Below, piece by piece: positions 32,136-42,756 of a stretch of DNA of 64,000 bases. A program made the position numbers and the translations under genes. The notes below the pieces were generated by a model. That model did not search any database. It worked only from the letters and a program-made list of their open reading frames with translations, and was not told the origin of the DNA. Within the stretch, counting starts at the first letter, position 1. Every line of letters starts with the position of its first letter. The DNA is from a virus, in the IMG/VR virus record IMGVR_UViG_3300030098_004828, positions 124,001 through 188,000 of that record; one strand, 5' to 3'.

Positions 32136-33274
32136 TGAATAATAGTACTCTTCAATTAAAATTTAAACAAAGACTAAATAAAATTGCTAGTAATGATTAT
32201 GATAATATAGAGTGCTGGCAAATAGTTGAAACGTTTAATAAAGCTCAAATTTCTTGGTGTAGAAGACAATTACATGGAACTAATCAATATAGAGAAGGTG
32301 ATGAAGCTTCTAAAAGAAGAATAGATGATTTACAAATTCTTTTAACAACAATTGAATTAACAGGTACAGATATTCCTTATGACGAAAAATATGGATATTT
32401 TCAATCTGATAATTTTAATTTAATTTATAATCCTAGTCTTGGTGGTGATTATTTAGAATATAAAAGATTAGAAGTAAAAGCTGTTCAAGCTTTAGAATAT
32501 GTTCCAGAAATACCACCAGAGTATGAAACAATAGAATATGGATCTTATATGTATTGGGCTCGTTGTCCATCTGATAATATGAATAATCCTTGTTCCACTA
32601 ATCCGTGGAAACATTATTGTAATTATTGGGTTCAAACTAATGATCCAGAAGCATGGAATGAATCAACCCTGCAATTAGATCCTAGTGATCCTCTTTTTGG
32701 AGCTTTTATTTCAACTGAAGAAGATTTACCAACATACATGATTGAAGAATGTTTAGAAGAGGAAGGAAATCAAATTTTTAATAATGGTTATGGACCGTTC
32801 CTAGAAGAAGATTCAGAAGATGTTCTTATTCCAGGAACAGGAGTACCAGCTGTAGAAGCAGCAATGGCTCCTGGTGCTAGTAAAGAAAAGTGTTGTAAAG
32901 AACCTAGAACTATGACGGTATATCTATCTGAGGTAGCAAATACAGATATTATTTTAAGAGATCCTCTTAAAGATCCAGATTTTGAATGGGGAGAAACAAT
33001 TTGTACTTTTCAAGATAATGAAGTTAGAATATGGAGAAAAGATTTCTTCATATTAAGAGCAGATTTAATATATTATAGAAAACCTAGATTCATACAAATT
33101 GAAGGTTGTGTAGACCCTTATACAAGTCAACAAGCAACTGAAGATATTGAATGTGAATTTAAGGATGATATTGTAGAATTAATGATAGATGAAGCAATTA
33201 GTATACTTGCTGGAGATATTTCTGATCCTAATCAGTTTCAGAGAGGGGATTCTTTAAGTGAGAAAAACAATTAA
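32135..33274 (+). CDS. Head-tail connector-type protein
   Basis: A 379-residue protein. The C-terminal portion (VRIWRKDFFILRADLIYYRKPRFIQIEGCVDPYTSQQ, then CEFKDDIVELMIDEAISILAGDISDPNQFQ) is the pattern I recall for ring or adaptor proteins between portal and tail in crAss-like phages. The helical start (KFNKAQISWCRRQLHG) fits the same family. The centre holds an acidic, Cys-containing insertion (about 170-260) that looks extra. It probably sits in the neck. Confidence 0.7.
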   Translation: MNNSTLQLKFKQRLNKIASNDYDNIECWQIVETFNKAQISWCRRQLHGTNQYREGDEASKRRIDDLQILLTTIELTGTDIPYDEKYGYFQSDNFNLIYNPSLGGDYLEYKRLEVKAVQALEYVPEIPPEYETIEYGSYMYWARCPSDNMNNPCSTNPWKHYCNYWVQTNDPEAWNESTLQLDPSDPLFGAFISTEEDLPTYMIEECLEEEGNQIFNNGYGPFLEEDSEDVLIPGTGVPAVEAAMAPGASKEKCCKEPRTMTVYLSEVANTDIILRDPLKDPDFEWGETICTFQDNEVRIWRKDFFILRADLIYYRKPRFIQIEGCVDPYTSQQATEDIECEFKDDIVELMIDEAISILAGDISDPNQFQRGDSLSEKNN

Positions 33275-33294
33275 TATTCAGAGAGTTTAATTAA

Positions 33295-33317
33295 TTTTTT
33301 GTATATTATATATATAG
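33295..33317 (+). promoter_or_regulatory. Late-type promoter box before 33384
   Basis: TTTTTTG followed by TATATTATATATATAG is the best copy of the recurrent box. It is 67 bases before the ATG, leaving room for a structured leader. Confidence 0.6.
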
Positions 33318-33333
33318 ATAAAAACCAGACCCG

Positions 33334-33353
33334 GTAGATATGGGTTTATCTAC
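33334..33353 (+). promoter_or_regulatory. Leader hairpin
   Basis: GTAGATA and TATCTAC pair exactly around TGGGTT, followed by TTTATTTAT. In a leader this could protect the mRNA end or attenuate transcription. Confidence 0.45.
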
Positions 33354-33383
33354 TTTATTTATAAATTTTAAAAAAGAAAAATT

Positions 33384-34805
33384 ATGTCACATTTTAATCA
33401 TAGCTTTCATAAAAGCTTTTACATTGACCGGTTGGTTAATAATGCTGCTAAGAAAACAAAAGACTTAGCAATTGATGCTAACGGTACACAGTTAGCTGGA
33501 GGATTATATAAATCCACAGATTATACTAATATTAATAACGTAGCTGCACTTCAAGCATATGCTGCTGCAACACCAGCAGGTGCTAAGAAAAAATTTATTA
33601 TAGCTTCTGAATCACCACGTTCTAGTACTTTAAGTTCTACAACTAGTGCTACAGGATGGCAAAATCATGGTGGATATGATGAGTCTATTAAGTCTAAAGA
33701 TATTCAAATGAATTTTATTAATGCTTTAGGAAGAGCAGATGCTGCTGTAGGTGTAGGTCAAACTTATGAGTTTCAAGCTTTTGGTGGTGCTTCTTCTACA
33801 AGCTGTTGGCCATGCGGTTCTGATCCAATGGTACGAATTGATCTTAAAGGATCTGATGCACTAAGAATGTTAGGGCACAATGCTTATAGACAATTTGATA
33901 TTGGTGGAGTATGTAACTGTTGTGGAGATGATGGAGATTATATTGATCCAGTTAAAGCAATGGCAATGATAGCTAAAAATATTGCTGATGATCCAATTTT
34001 AGGTCCATTGTTAGATACATCTGCTACAGGTGCTGTTGCAACTACATACTTTGCAACTACAGTTGATGGTGGTACTACTTGGGTTGAAGTTGCGGTTGCT
34101 GATCTTGATGCAGTTGCTTGTGCAGCTACATGGGATGCAAACCGTGGTGCAGTTATTAGAATTAAGCCTGGTGTTGTTGATACTGAATTTGGTAATTGTT
34201 CATGGGATACTAGAGATTTCAAAAACTATGAGCCTTTATTAGCAAATGTTGAAGTTCTTGATGAATCAGGAAATTCGTGTGATCTTTGTTTAGCTACTCA
34301 TAATCCATTAGGTGCTGCATCATATAATAATGGTGCTCCTAGTACATTAGGACAGTTCTTTTATAATGCAACAAGTACTGCTGGTGCTCAGTTTAATGCT
34401 GTTGTTCCTGTTCATGATTTAGGAGGAGGTGATGGAGTATTTAAAGATCTTATATTGTCAGATGCTTATATGCAAATGCCGTATAACCAAGGTCTTAGAG
34501 ATTCTGCAAGATTCCGAGAAATTGAACAATCAGATAGGTTATTAAGTAATATAACAGCTGCTAATAGAAGCTATTGGTATACGTTATACTATTTAACACA
34601 TAGTGTGCCTAGATACAATAATCCTACAGGTGTATTTGATAATGATCAATATACTTATACGGTTGCTGTACCTAAGTGGACTGCTCTTGGTGCAACAATT
34701 GCTGCTGGAGATCTTGTAATTAATGGTACTGGTACTTCAGATTTCAACTCATTATGGGATGAAATAGCAACATTAAGTGGTGCAACAATGGTTACTCCAT
34801 CTTAA
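33384..34805 (+). CDS. Probable abundant virion protein
   Basis: A 473-residue protein with its own promoter box, leader hairpin and strong terminator, the arrangement used for highly expressed structural genes. It is rich in Ala, Gly, Asn and Thr. Three short Cys groups (TSCWPCGSD, GVCNCCGDDGDY, NSCDLCLAT) may form metal or disulphide sites. The C-terminal part (RFREIEQSDRLLSNITAANRSYWYTLYYLTHSVPRY) is aromatic and could be an assembly surface. I cannot tell whether it is a head-fibre, decoration or tail protein. Confidence 0.65.
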   Translation: MSHFNHSFHKSFYIDRLVNNAAKKTKDLAIDANGTQLAGGLYKSTDYTNINNVAALQAYAAATPAGAKKKFIIASESPRSSTLSSTTSATGWQNHGGYDESIKSKDIQMNFINALGRADAAVGVGQTYEFQAFGGASSTSCWPCGSDPMVRIDLKGSDALRMLGHNAYRQFDIGGVCNCCGDDGDYIDPVKAMAMIAKNIADDPILGPLLDTSATGAVATTYFATTVDGGTTWVEVAVADLDAVACAATWDANRGAVIRIKPGVVDTEFGNCSWDTRDFKNYEPLLANVEVLDESGNSCDLCLATHNPLGAASYNNGAPSTLGQFFYNATSTAGAQFNAVVPVHDLGGGDGVFKDLILSDAYMQMPYNQGLRDSARFREIEQSDRLLSNITAANRSYWYTLYYLTHSVPRYNNPTGVFDNDQYTYTVAVPKWTALGATIAAGDLVINGTGTSDFNSLWDEIATLSGATMVTPS

Positions 34806-34830
34806 TAGCTAATACTATTATATAACTTTA

Positions 34831-34862
34831 AAAAGGGGTAGAGTGAATTCTATCCCTTTTTT
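34831..34862 (+). terminator. Strong intrinsic terminator
   Basis: AAAAAGGGGTAGA pairs with TCTATCCCTTTTTT across GTGAAT, ending in a T-run. It closes the single-gene unit at 33384. Confidence 0.8.
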
Positions 34863-34880
34863 ATTTCTATTTACCTCATA

Positions 34881-34903
34881 TTTTTTGTATATTATTTATA
34901 AGT
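34881..34903 (+). promoter_or_regulatory. Late-type promoter box before 34924
   Basis: TTTTTTGTATATTATTTATAAG lies 21 bases before the ATG, directly after the terminator, so a new transcript begins here. Confidence 0.58.
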
Positions 34904-34923
34904 AGTGTACTAATATAATTCTT

Positions 34924-35478
34924 ATGGCTAAAAAACATATCTTAAGTTTAGAAATACCAACTGTTGCAAATTGTGAAATATTTACTATTTGGGATACTAG
35001 TGAGTATACTTCAGAAATACCTATAGATTGTCCTACATTAAGTATAGTTCCTCCAGGATTTCAAAATCCTATTTCTATTGAACAGAATGAAAATTTCCAT
35101 AGAGATTTTTCTACTTGTGCTTTTGGTTTGCAAACAATGGATTGTTCAAATACAAGAAATACTTTTCCTGATGGAATATATATCATAAGATGGAGTGTTG
35201 CTCCACATGATAAAGTATATGTAGAATATAATCATATGAGAATTACAACAATACTTTCTGCATATTATGCAAAACTTTGTGAGTTAGAAGTTAAACCTTG
35301 TGAGCCAAGTTCTGATATGTTAGATGTAATGTCAGAAATGAAGTATATAAGAACATTAATTGATGCAGCAAAATCAAAAGTTGAATATTGTCATGAACCA
35401 AATGCAGGCATGCAATTATATGATTATGCAAAGAAAAGATTAGAAAAGATAACTTGTGAAGTTGTCTGTTGTAAATAA
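34924..35478 (+). CDS. Conserved virion protein
   Basis: A 184-residue protein with a beta-sandwich-like first half (ILSLEIPTVANCEIFTIWDTSEYTSEIPIDCPTLSIVPPGF; GIYIIRWSVAPHDKVYVEYNHMRIT) and a helical C-terminal half (YYAKLCELEVKP; MKYIRTLIDAAKSKVEYCHEPNAGMQLYDYAKKRLEKI) ending in Cys-Cys-Lys. I recall this as a frequent small structural protein of Bacteroidetes phages that precedes large tail proteins. The exact place in the particle is unknown. It is followed by the 1138-residue protein 11 bases later. Confidence 0.68.
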   Translation: MAKKHILSLEIPTVANCEIFTIWDTSEYTSEIPIDCPTLSIVPPGFQNPISIEQNENFHRDFSTCAFGLQTMDCSNTRNTFPDGIYIIRWSVAPHDKVYVEYNHMRITTILSAYYAKLCELEVKPCEPSSDMLDVMSEMKYIRTLIDAAKSKVEYCHEPNAGMQLYDYAKKRLEKITCEVVCCK

Positions 35479-35489
35479 AATAAAAACAG

Positions 35490-38400
35490 ATGCATAAGAA
35501 ACCTTATACATATACTCAATCTAATCAAGAACTTATTAAAAGAATTGAATTAGAGAAAGAATTTTCTAAATACATTGCAAAAGATGTAATGGCATCAAGG
35601 TATGGTGTAACTACATATTGTTCTGTAAATAAGTATGATTCCACTCTTTTAAAAAAAGAAATATGTGATTGGCAAAATTTAAAAAAACCTATTCAGTCAA
35701 GAGAATATAGTAATACAGTTTGGGTAAGAAATTTATATTATGATCCTATTCCACAATGGGTGCAATGGGGATCAGAAACACCATGTTGTTCTGGTAATCC
35801 TTGTGAAAGTGAATTTACAGATCCTATAGGAAGTGCAAGTTATATACAATTAGACATTCCTCTTACATATATATTAGATCAAAATTATTTTCCAAATTTT
35901 AGTGGTCAAGCTCAATTATATGCTTTTTCAAGTTCTGATGGTAATAGTCCATGGACAACAGTTGGTAAAGGTACCATTCCTACTAATGCTAGTGGAACTA
36001 ACTTAGGAGGGGCCTTAATAGTTAATATTAATGGAGAATTATTTTATAGATATCAAGTCTATATAGATAATGGTAACCTTCCTGTTAATGGGGCAATTCT
36101 AAATGATCAAATTAAATTTATTTTAATTGATGGAAATCTTAGATTTAATATAACTTTTGCAAATCAAGATTGGCCAACATTTGGAGCTAGTGATCCGGGT
36201 AATAATATAGTTCCTGCTCCTACAGTTGTTGATGGATGTTTTACTTGCTATACTAATATTACAATTAATACAGGTCCTAGTAGCTATTTAATATGTTCTA
36301 CTACAAATCAAGATTGCTGGTATTGTGGTATGATACCAGTTTATCCAGAAAATCCATGTCCTACTAGTGAAGAGGTTGCTGATAATCCAGATCTTTATCC
36401 TGCTTTTATATGTGAAAATGATCAAGAATGTATATATATTGAAGTATATGATCAATACTTTAATCCAATTCCTAATTACCAACTTATTATAGATGGTGAA
36501 CTTATTGGTTATACTAATGAAGATGGAATTTTTAAATTTACAATTCCTCAAGCTTCAACTAATAATTTCCATACAATAAATGATTGTGAATTTTGCTTTT
36601 ATACAACGGGTAGTTGTAATCAACAAAAAATAACTATAAAAATAAATACTGGAGAAGCAAAAGCTCCATGTACAATAAGAGCAATGAAATTAGATTGTAA
36701 AGAAGGTACATATGTTGATGCTACTATTGTTGATGAACCTGTACCAGAAGATGTAAATACAAGTTGGGCATGTGATTCATCTAGTAATACAGGCATATAT
36801 AATGGTTGTGTAGAAATTATTGATAGTGAAGGAGTGTTAGGATATGCTACACAAGAAGAATGTATAGAAAATTGTCAAAGTGTAGAATATACAATATGGA
36901 GATGTACTCCACAAGGTGGTCAAAATGGTGAATGTATTTGTTCACCAACTTATTCAGCAGTTCCAGCAAATCCTCCTATTACTTTTGCTTCTGAAGAAGA
37001 TTGTTATAATTGTGGAGATTGTTGTTGTAATCCACCTCCAGATATGGAAAGAATTTGGACATGTTTTAAAGATACATCAATTCCAATTCCTCAAGGAGCA
37101 GATGATTGTGTGCAAGAATCTTGTATATCACAATTAGTTGAAGGACCTATTAATTGGGATGATATACCACTTGGATTCTATCCAACCTCAGCTAATTGTG
37201 TTAGTGCTGGATGCGGATGTGATGATGATCCCGTAGAAATAATTTCAGCTTATTGCCAAAATGGTGAATGTGTACCAGTACAAGATCCAAGTTTAATTCC
37301 TCCATGGATTGGACTTGATGCACAATTTACTAGTATGGAAAGTTGTGAATCATTGTGTGGATCACGAGGAGGTCAAGCACAAAAATGGGTACCTGAATAT
37401 TATGCACCTGGTGTAATTCTTGATCTGTCTACTGGATCAACCAGTTTTGGTTCAGTAGGTGCAAATTATTTTGATGGTAATGAAGATGGCATGTGTTGTG
37501 TTTTTGAAGGATATGTACCAGAAGATTATAATTACGCACAATTAGAATATTCTGATCAACAATCTTGTGAAGCAGTAATAGGAAGCTGTTTTAGTTCTGG
37601 AGTAACGGATCCATTAACTGAGTTCCCATATATTTGTTTAGAAAGTCAAGGTACTCCACAGGAAGGTTTATTTGTATGGACAGCTGATGTACTTGCAAAC
37701 TTATCCTCATGGGGCGCTGGTGATATGACTTTACAACAAAGATTAGCAGATGATTTCTATTGTAAATATTATGATGGGTTTGATCATTCTGGTTGTAGTG
37801 CTGATGGGGTAGATTGTTCAGGTTGGGATTATCCTGGATCATACAGACAAATGGGAAATCTTAAAGATGCAGATCCTAATAGATTATTTGAAGAAAATAC
37901 TAAATTTGTAATAATACCTATATTCTTTAGCCAAAATGGAAATCCTTGGGATGGTACAATACCGGAATCTTCTGATGTGACGGCATATGGTAATCCTGAT
38001 GCTTATGGAACTGGTGGTAATTATTATCAAATGCATCCACAATCAATGGGTTTTCCTCCAGCAGATTGTAGTTCTTTATATAATACCGGTTCTATATTTG
38101 ATACTGTTGATTATGGAGGTACTAGTGATTATGATGTATATATGAGAAGTGATAATATATCAAGTGGAACTACTGGTGGATTTTATAGTAAACAATGTAA
38201 AATATATCCATTAAATCAAGAACGAAGAAATCAATTAAAAATTTTTACTGGAGCAATAGCTCCAACTTATAATAGTCAATTTTATTATGATGAAGATCCT
38301 ACATTTACTCCGGTTTGTACAGACGGTGATTGTGAACAAATGCAAGGATTAACTCTTGATCCTGAACTTACAGCATTAATTAATAGTACACATGTTAAAA

Positions 38401-38906
38401 ATACTATAGCTACAGAAGCTTCTGATAAAATAGCTGTTAATTATTGGGATTGGGTTTTTCAAGAAAGTACTCAAAATTCAGAAGCACATGGTATAAGAAC
38501 AGGAGGTACTACAAATTTTTATCAACCGCATGCACTTCGTTTTGGACCATTAGATAGTAGTTATTCTGGCGGAACAATAGATGGTATGACAATAAGTGTT
38601 CAAATACATTATGATGCTGTAAATTACAATGATGATGGGACGCTCATGAATCATGCACATAGACCTTCATCATGGACAGGAGCTGATTTTTGGAGAATGG
38701 GTGGACCATATATATGGTTAGCATTTACTCTTGATGAAGGATTTGAAGAAGGGGGTATAGATAATATTGCTAGTATGTTTATAACTAATGTAGCAGTTGA
38801 TATGATATGTAATGGTGAAACCTGTTCAGCATCTGCTGATAAAAGTATAGATTGTGCGTGGGGAGCACCATATCAATATAATATAAACCCAGACCAAACA
38901 TTATAA
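35490..38906 (+). CDS. Large Cys-rich tail or spike protein
   Basis: A 1138-residue protein in the tail region. Residues 1-290 are beta-rich. About 310-365 contain IEVYDQYFNPIPNYQLIIDGELIGYTNEDGIFKFTI, a carboxypeptidase-regulatory-like Ig fold. About 425-630 hold several Cys-rich repeats of the form 'W.C..G.C......G.y.t...C...C'. The C-terminal 500 residues are a large beta-rich domain with HAHRPSSWTGADFWRMGGPYIWLAFTLDEGF. Such proteins usually bind the host surface. Many cysteines in an otherwise cytoplasm-made particle are noteworthy, as they may only form disulphides outside. The function is inferred. Confidence 0.68.
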   Translation: MHKKPYTYTQSNQELIKRIELEKEFSKYIAKDVMASRYGVTTYCSVNKYDSTLLKKEICDWQNLKKPIQSREYSNTVWVRNLYYDPIPQWVQWGSETPCCSGNPCESEFTDPIGSASYIQLDIPLTYILDQNYFPNFSGQAQLYAFSSSDGNSPWTTVGKGTIPTNASGTNLGGALIVNINGELFYRYQVYIDNGNLPVNGAILNDQIKFILIDGNLRFNITFANQDWPTFGASDPGNNIVPAPTVVDGCFTCYTNITINTGPSSYLICSTTNQDCWYCGMIPVYPENPCPTSEEVADNPDLYPAFICENDQECIYIEVYDQYFNPIPNYQLIIDGELIGYTNEDGIFKFTIPQASTNNFHTINDCEFCFYTTGSCNQQKITIKINTGEAKAPCTIRAMKLDCKEGTYVDATIVDEPVPEDVNTSWACDSSSNTGIYNGCVEIIDSEGVLGYATQEECIENCQSVEYTIWRCTPQGGQNGECICSPTYSAVPANPPITFASEEDCYNCGDCCCNPPPDMERIWTCFKDTSIPIPQGADDCVQESCISQLVEGPINWDDIPLGFYPTSANCVSAGCGCDDDPVEIISAYCQNGECVPVQDPSLIPPWIGLDAQFTSMESCESLCGSRGGQAQKWVPEYYAPGVILDLSTGSTSFGSVGANYFDGNEDGMCCVFEGYVPEDYNYAQLEYSDQQSCEAVIGSCFSSGVTDPLTEFPYICLESQGTPQEGLFVWTADVLANLSSWGAGDMTLQQRLADDFYCKYYDGFDHSGCSADGVDCSGWDYPGSYRQMGNLKDADPNRLFEENTKFVIIPIFFSQNGNPWDGTIPESSDVTAYGNPDAYGTGGNYYQMHPQSMGFPPADCSSLYNTGSIFDTVDYGGTSDYDVYMRSDNISSGTTGGFYSKQCKIYPLNQERRNQLKIFTGAIAPTYNSQFYYDEDPTFTPVCTDGDCEQMQGLTLDPELTALINSTHVKNTIATEASDKIAVNYWDWVFQESTQNSEAHGIRTGGTTNFYQPHALRFGPLDSSYSGGTIDGMTISVQIHYDAVNYNDDGTLMNHAHRPSSWTGADFWRMGGPYIWLAFTLDEGFEEGGIDNIASMFITNVAVDMICNGETCSASADKSIDCAWGAPYQYNINPDQTL

Positions 38907-38935
38907 AAAATAATAACTTGGTTGTAAATTAAAAA

Positions 38936-38957
38936 TTTTGTATATTATTATATATAG
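38936..38957 (+). promoter_or_regulatory. Late-type promoter box before 38995
   Basis: TTTTGTATATTATTATATATAG lies 38 bases before the ATG and differs from the best copy by one extra base in the A/T run. Confidence 0.58.
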
Positions 38958-38994
38958 TGAATATAAAATTTTACAACTGTAAATATAAGATAAT

Positions 38995-41900
38995 ATGATT
39001 CCAAGTACTAATGGAAATTCTGCTCCAAAAGGATGTAACCCAGTTTCTTCTAATTGTGTAATTTGGCAAGGTCCAGATTTACCTTGCATTGATTTATGTA
39101 CAGGAGATAGTATTAGTGCTGTATTAGCAAAACTTTGTGAACAATTAGTTGCAATTCAAACAATTGATGGAAATACTGCTGGAATAGATATAAGCGCCTT
39201 ATCTCCAGGTTGTTTACAAGATGCATATCCAGATATGACTTTTGAAAGTTTAGAAGATTATATTAATGCTCTTGTTTCTTATGTTTGTACTTTAGAAGGT
39301 GAAGGTTTTATAATCACTCCTCCAAAAGCAAAAACACCAATTGTAAAAGTACCAGATTGTTTTGCTAATTCTGTAAAAGTAACGAATGGTAAAAAAATTA
39401 TTAAATCAATAACAAATATAGCAATTGCAAGTACACATAATGTTATTGAACCTTTTGTATTGGCAACTGAATCTCAAATTGAAATATATACTAAATATCT
39501 AAATGGTGAAATTGATGATCCAGGATTTACTTTAAACACAACTATGGAAAAAGTAGATTTTATGGTTCTTAATACTACTAATTCTAGTTTATATACAGTA
39601 AGTTCTGATGCTGGTGCAAATAATAATGTTGCACCTTTTCATGGTGAATATAGTGGTTGGGGAGATCTTATGGGTAAAGCAACATGTGAACTAATTAATT
39701 GTACACAACAATGTTTAACAACTAGTAATCTTATAACAGGTGGTGGTGAAATGCAACCACCAGATGATCCAAAAGAGACACCAACTAAACCCCTTTCTAA
39801 AGCTAATAAGTTGGTGATAGATAGAATGATTAAAAATCAGGTTCAAAAAAGTACAACATCTCTTCCTAAAGTAGTTTCAAAATATGTTTTACCTGATAAA
39901 AAAGCTGTAGCAGTAAATGTATTATTAACTGCTCTTGAAAAAGAATTTGGAATATTAAGAAATATGTCCGGTACTGTATCTGATATGCGAAATGCTATCA
40001 TGAAAGAACCAATGAATTTATCTAATGAAAGCGTTTTAAATGGAAATACTAAAATGGGATTACTTCCAGGATGGTATAAAACTCCTAATAATTTATCACA
40101 ATCAGTGGCAAATGCATGGATGACAATTGCAGATATGAGAAATGCTGTTTCAGATATACAAAAGAATTTCTTTGGAAATACAACATGTCAAGATATTACA
40201 TATGATGTTAAAGGTTCATTAGCAACTACACAAACAGGTGTAGTTACTGGAATAAAATTAGATTTTTCTGGTACAAAAGTAAGATTACCTTTTAAAGATT
40301 GCGGAGCTCAAGGTTGTAAAGTTACAGTAGAAGATACTGATTTTAATAGTATAACAAAATATGTTAATGTTGTTTCTGAATCACAAGCAAAAGGTGGAAC
40401 TAATATATCATTTCAAGGTTCAAATATAAATACAGCAAGTAATTATAAAGTTAGTGTTGATATGTGCTTTACTGATGGTGATTCACAATGTGCTAAATCA
40501 GTTCAATTTAATGTAGAAAATAATCAATCTTGTCCTACAATTACATTTCCTAAAGCAACTAAAGATTCAATTACATTTAAACTTACAGGTGTTAATGGTG
40601 GCGCATATGATTTAACATTAGTTTGTGAAGGTCAAGGAGGTGGTGAGTTTGGTAGAAGAGTTTATGATGCACCTAAAAATATTATAAATGGACAGTTTAC
40701 AGGATTACCAGCAGGTAAAACTTTTAATATATATGCTGAATTAAGATCTAAAGGATCAGGAGTAGTTACAAAATGTCCATCAGTTAGTACAACAACTGTT
40801 ACCCCAGCATGTGTAACATCTAATGTTTTATCTTCAGAATTTAAAACTAAAGCATCTTTATTATCTGGTAAAAGTTTAAATATTGCTTGTTATAATGATT
40901 CAAGTGTAACTTACTCTACTAAAGCAGGATTTGATACAGATGGTAATTTTATAGTGGTAAAATGTAATGATTGTGATAATAAAATAAATTGTGATAAAGG
41001 AGAATCCATAACATCATATGGTAGTTTTATCTCTGATACATCTTCTACATCTTTAGTCATTAAATCAAGATTATTTGCTTCAACAGTTGGTGCTGGTAAG
41101 GAAGATAGTGGATGGAAATATGTAGGTACATTAGTTAATCCTTTTAATACTACTATATATGTATATGCTTTAGTTAATAAAGATAATAATAGCATAGATC
41201 AAGTTGTAGGATCTTGTGATTGTTCATTAAACTTTACAAATGTTAAACCTATGAACTATTGTGTAGATAGTGGTTCCGTTTTATGTAAAGTTAATGTAAT
41301 AGGATTTGAAAGTGAGTTTTCTCAAAATCAAGTTAAAATTACAGGAAATCCTTATAAAGGTACTGTACAATATGATACAGGTTTAAGCACTAAAAATACT
41401 TTAGTATTTACTTATAATAACAATAGTCCTAATGATTGGACATCTGATTCTTTTAAATTTACTGTCAATACTTCTTGTGGTATAAGTTCAGAAATGATAG
41501 TTCCTATAACTAGAGCTGAAAGACAATATTCTACAAGTGATGATATTTATGTTTATGTAAATACAACTACAATGACTTATACTGATGCTGTAGATTTAAA
41601 AGCTACATTTGAAGCTATAAAACTTAAAATGCAAAGTACTTGTATTAATTGGACAGGATCAATTTATTATATACCTGTTGACTCAACAACTGATTCAGGT
41701 GATTATTTAAATTATCCAAAATCATTGATTGATATGAAAGCAGGAGCAAGTGGTAGTATTAGTGTATCATCAGGAACATGGAGCAGTTGGAAATCTATTC
41801 CATCTTATTGGTCATCTGGAAGTAAGGAATCTCCACCAACTTCAGTAACTATAATTGCGTTTACTAACACAACATCTACAAATGCTGGTTATGGATTTAC

Positions 41901-42738
41901 TAATTTATCTGATGGTCTTATAGGACAACCTACACCTGATTATCAAACACAATACGAAGAATTACAAGATCTTTTAACAGGAACTGAAGTTACAGCATGG
42001 GGTACAACAAATAATACTTCATTAAAATACTTTGGAAATGCTGGAATTAGATTTAGCCAAATTCTAATTCCTATTATAGATTCTACAACAGGAGAAAGTG
42101 CAGCATCTGCATTACAAATGCTTGCAGCAATTTATGGTAGAAAATTAAAACTTGCAGAATCTGATGGTCTTAAGGTAGGAGCTGGTAAATATCCTGTAAG
42201 TATAAGTAAATATTTATATGAAAATTCATCTGAAGCAGATGCCCCATATGATATAGTTACATCTAACAATATTACTTTAACAGGATTGTCAAGTTCTAAC
42301 TTTAGCATTGGAACTTGGATAGATGCAGGAGTAACTCTTAGTACAGCTAATATAAGTCTTCAAGCTAATTTAATGGCAGTTTTAGGAATAGATCCTAACT
42401 TATTTGGAACAAACTGTTCAATAACAACAGAATGCTCTAAAAGAATGACTGATGGATCTACAGTTCTTTGGGGATATAGTGCTGTTAATCATGGTACTGC
42501 TTGTACAGTTGCTAATACAGCATCAAATTGTATGGAAATATATCATCCTTCAACTACTGTTCCGTTTACAGGTATATCATATAAATCAGCAGCAGGTGCG
42601 TGTGCTGCAGATGCCAGTGATGAAATAGAAACTGGATATTATGCATTACATGATGGATCAGGAGGTAAAAAATGGGATCAATATACAAAAACTGTAGGAT
42701 GGTCTGGAGTTGCTGGAACAGGTAGTGGAACATGTTAA
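38995..42738 (+). CDS. Large tail fibre or adhesin-like protein
   Basis: A 1247-residue protein. The N-terminus (NPVSSNCVIWQGPDLPCIDLCTGDSISAVLAKLCEQLVAIQ) matches a virion-attachment segment I recall at the start of many Bacteroidetes-phage fibre proteins. A helical part follows (about 260-400), then a series of Ig-like beta domains with paired cysteines. From about 860 comes a domain with YVNTTTMTYTDAVDLKATFEAIKLKMQ. The C-terminus, with GYYALHDGSGGKKWDQY, would be the distal tip. It is likely a receptor-binding fibre. Confidence 0.7.
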   Translation: MIPSTNGNSAPKGCNPVSSNCVIWQGPDLPCIDLCTGDSISAVLAKLCEQLVAIQTIDGNTAGIDISALSPGCLQDAYPDMTFESLEDYINALVSYVCTLEGEGFIITPPKAKTPIVKVPDCFANSVKVTNGKKIIKSITNIAIASTHNVIEPFVLATESQIEIYTKYLNGEIDDPGFTLNTTMEKVDFMVLNTTNSSLYTVSSDAGANNNVAPFHGEYSGWGDLMGKATCELINCTQQCLTTSNLITGGGEMQPPDDPKETPTKPLSKANKLVIDRMIKNQVQKSTTSLPKVVSKYVLPDKKAVAVNVLLTALEKEFGILRNMSGTVSDMRNAIMKEPMNLSNESVLNGNTKMGLLPGWYKTPNNLSQSVANAWMTIADMRNAVSDIQKNFFGNTTCQDITYDVKGSLATTQTGVVTGIKLDFSGTKVRLPFKDCGAQGCKVTVEDTDFNSITKYVNVVSESQAKGGTNISFQGSNINTASNYKVSVDMCFTDGDSQCAKSVQFNVENNQSCPTITFPKATKDSITFKLTGVNGGAYDLTLVCEGQGGGEFGRRVYDAPKNIINGQFTGLPAGKTFNIYAELRSKGSGVVTKCPSVSTTTVTPACVTSNVLSSEFKTKASLLSGKSLNIACYNDSSVTYSTKAGFDTDGNFIVVKCNDCDNKINCDKGESITSYGSFISDTSSTSLVIKSRLFASTVGAGKEDSGWKYVGTLVNPFNTTIYVYALVNKDNNSIDQVVGSCDCSLNFTNVKPMNYCVDSGSVLCKVNVIGFESEFSQNQVKITGNPYKGTVQYDTGLSTKNTLVFTYNNNSPNDWTSDSFKFTVNTSCGISSEMIVPITRAERQYSTSDDIYVYVNTTTMTYTDAVDLKATFEAIKLKMQSTCINWTGSIYYIPVDSTTDSGDYLNYPKSLIDMKAGASGSISVSSGTWSSWKSIPSYWSSGSKESPPTSVTIIAFTNTTSTNAGYGFTNLSDGLIGQPTPDYQTQYEELQDLLTGTEVTAWGTTNNTSLKYFGNAGIRFSQILIPIIDSTTGESAASALQMLAAIYGRKLKLAESDGLKVGAGKYPVSISKYLYENSSEADAPYDIVTSNNITLTGLSSSNFSIGTWIDAGVTLSTANISLQANLMAVLGIDPNLFGTNCSITTECSKRMTDGSTVLWGYSAVNHGTACTVANTASNCMEIYHPSTTVPFTGISYKSAAGACAADASDEIETGYYALHDGSGGKKWDQYTKTVGWSGVAGTGSGTC

Positions 42739-42756
42739 TAATTAAAATGTAAAAAA

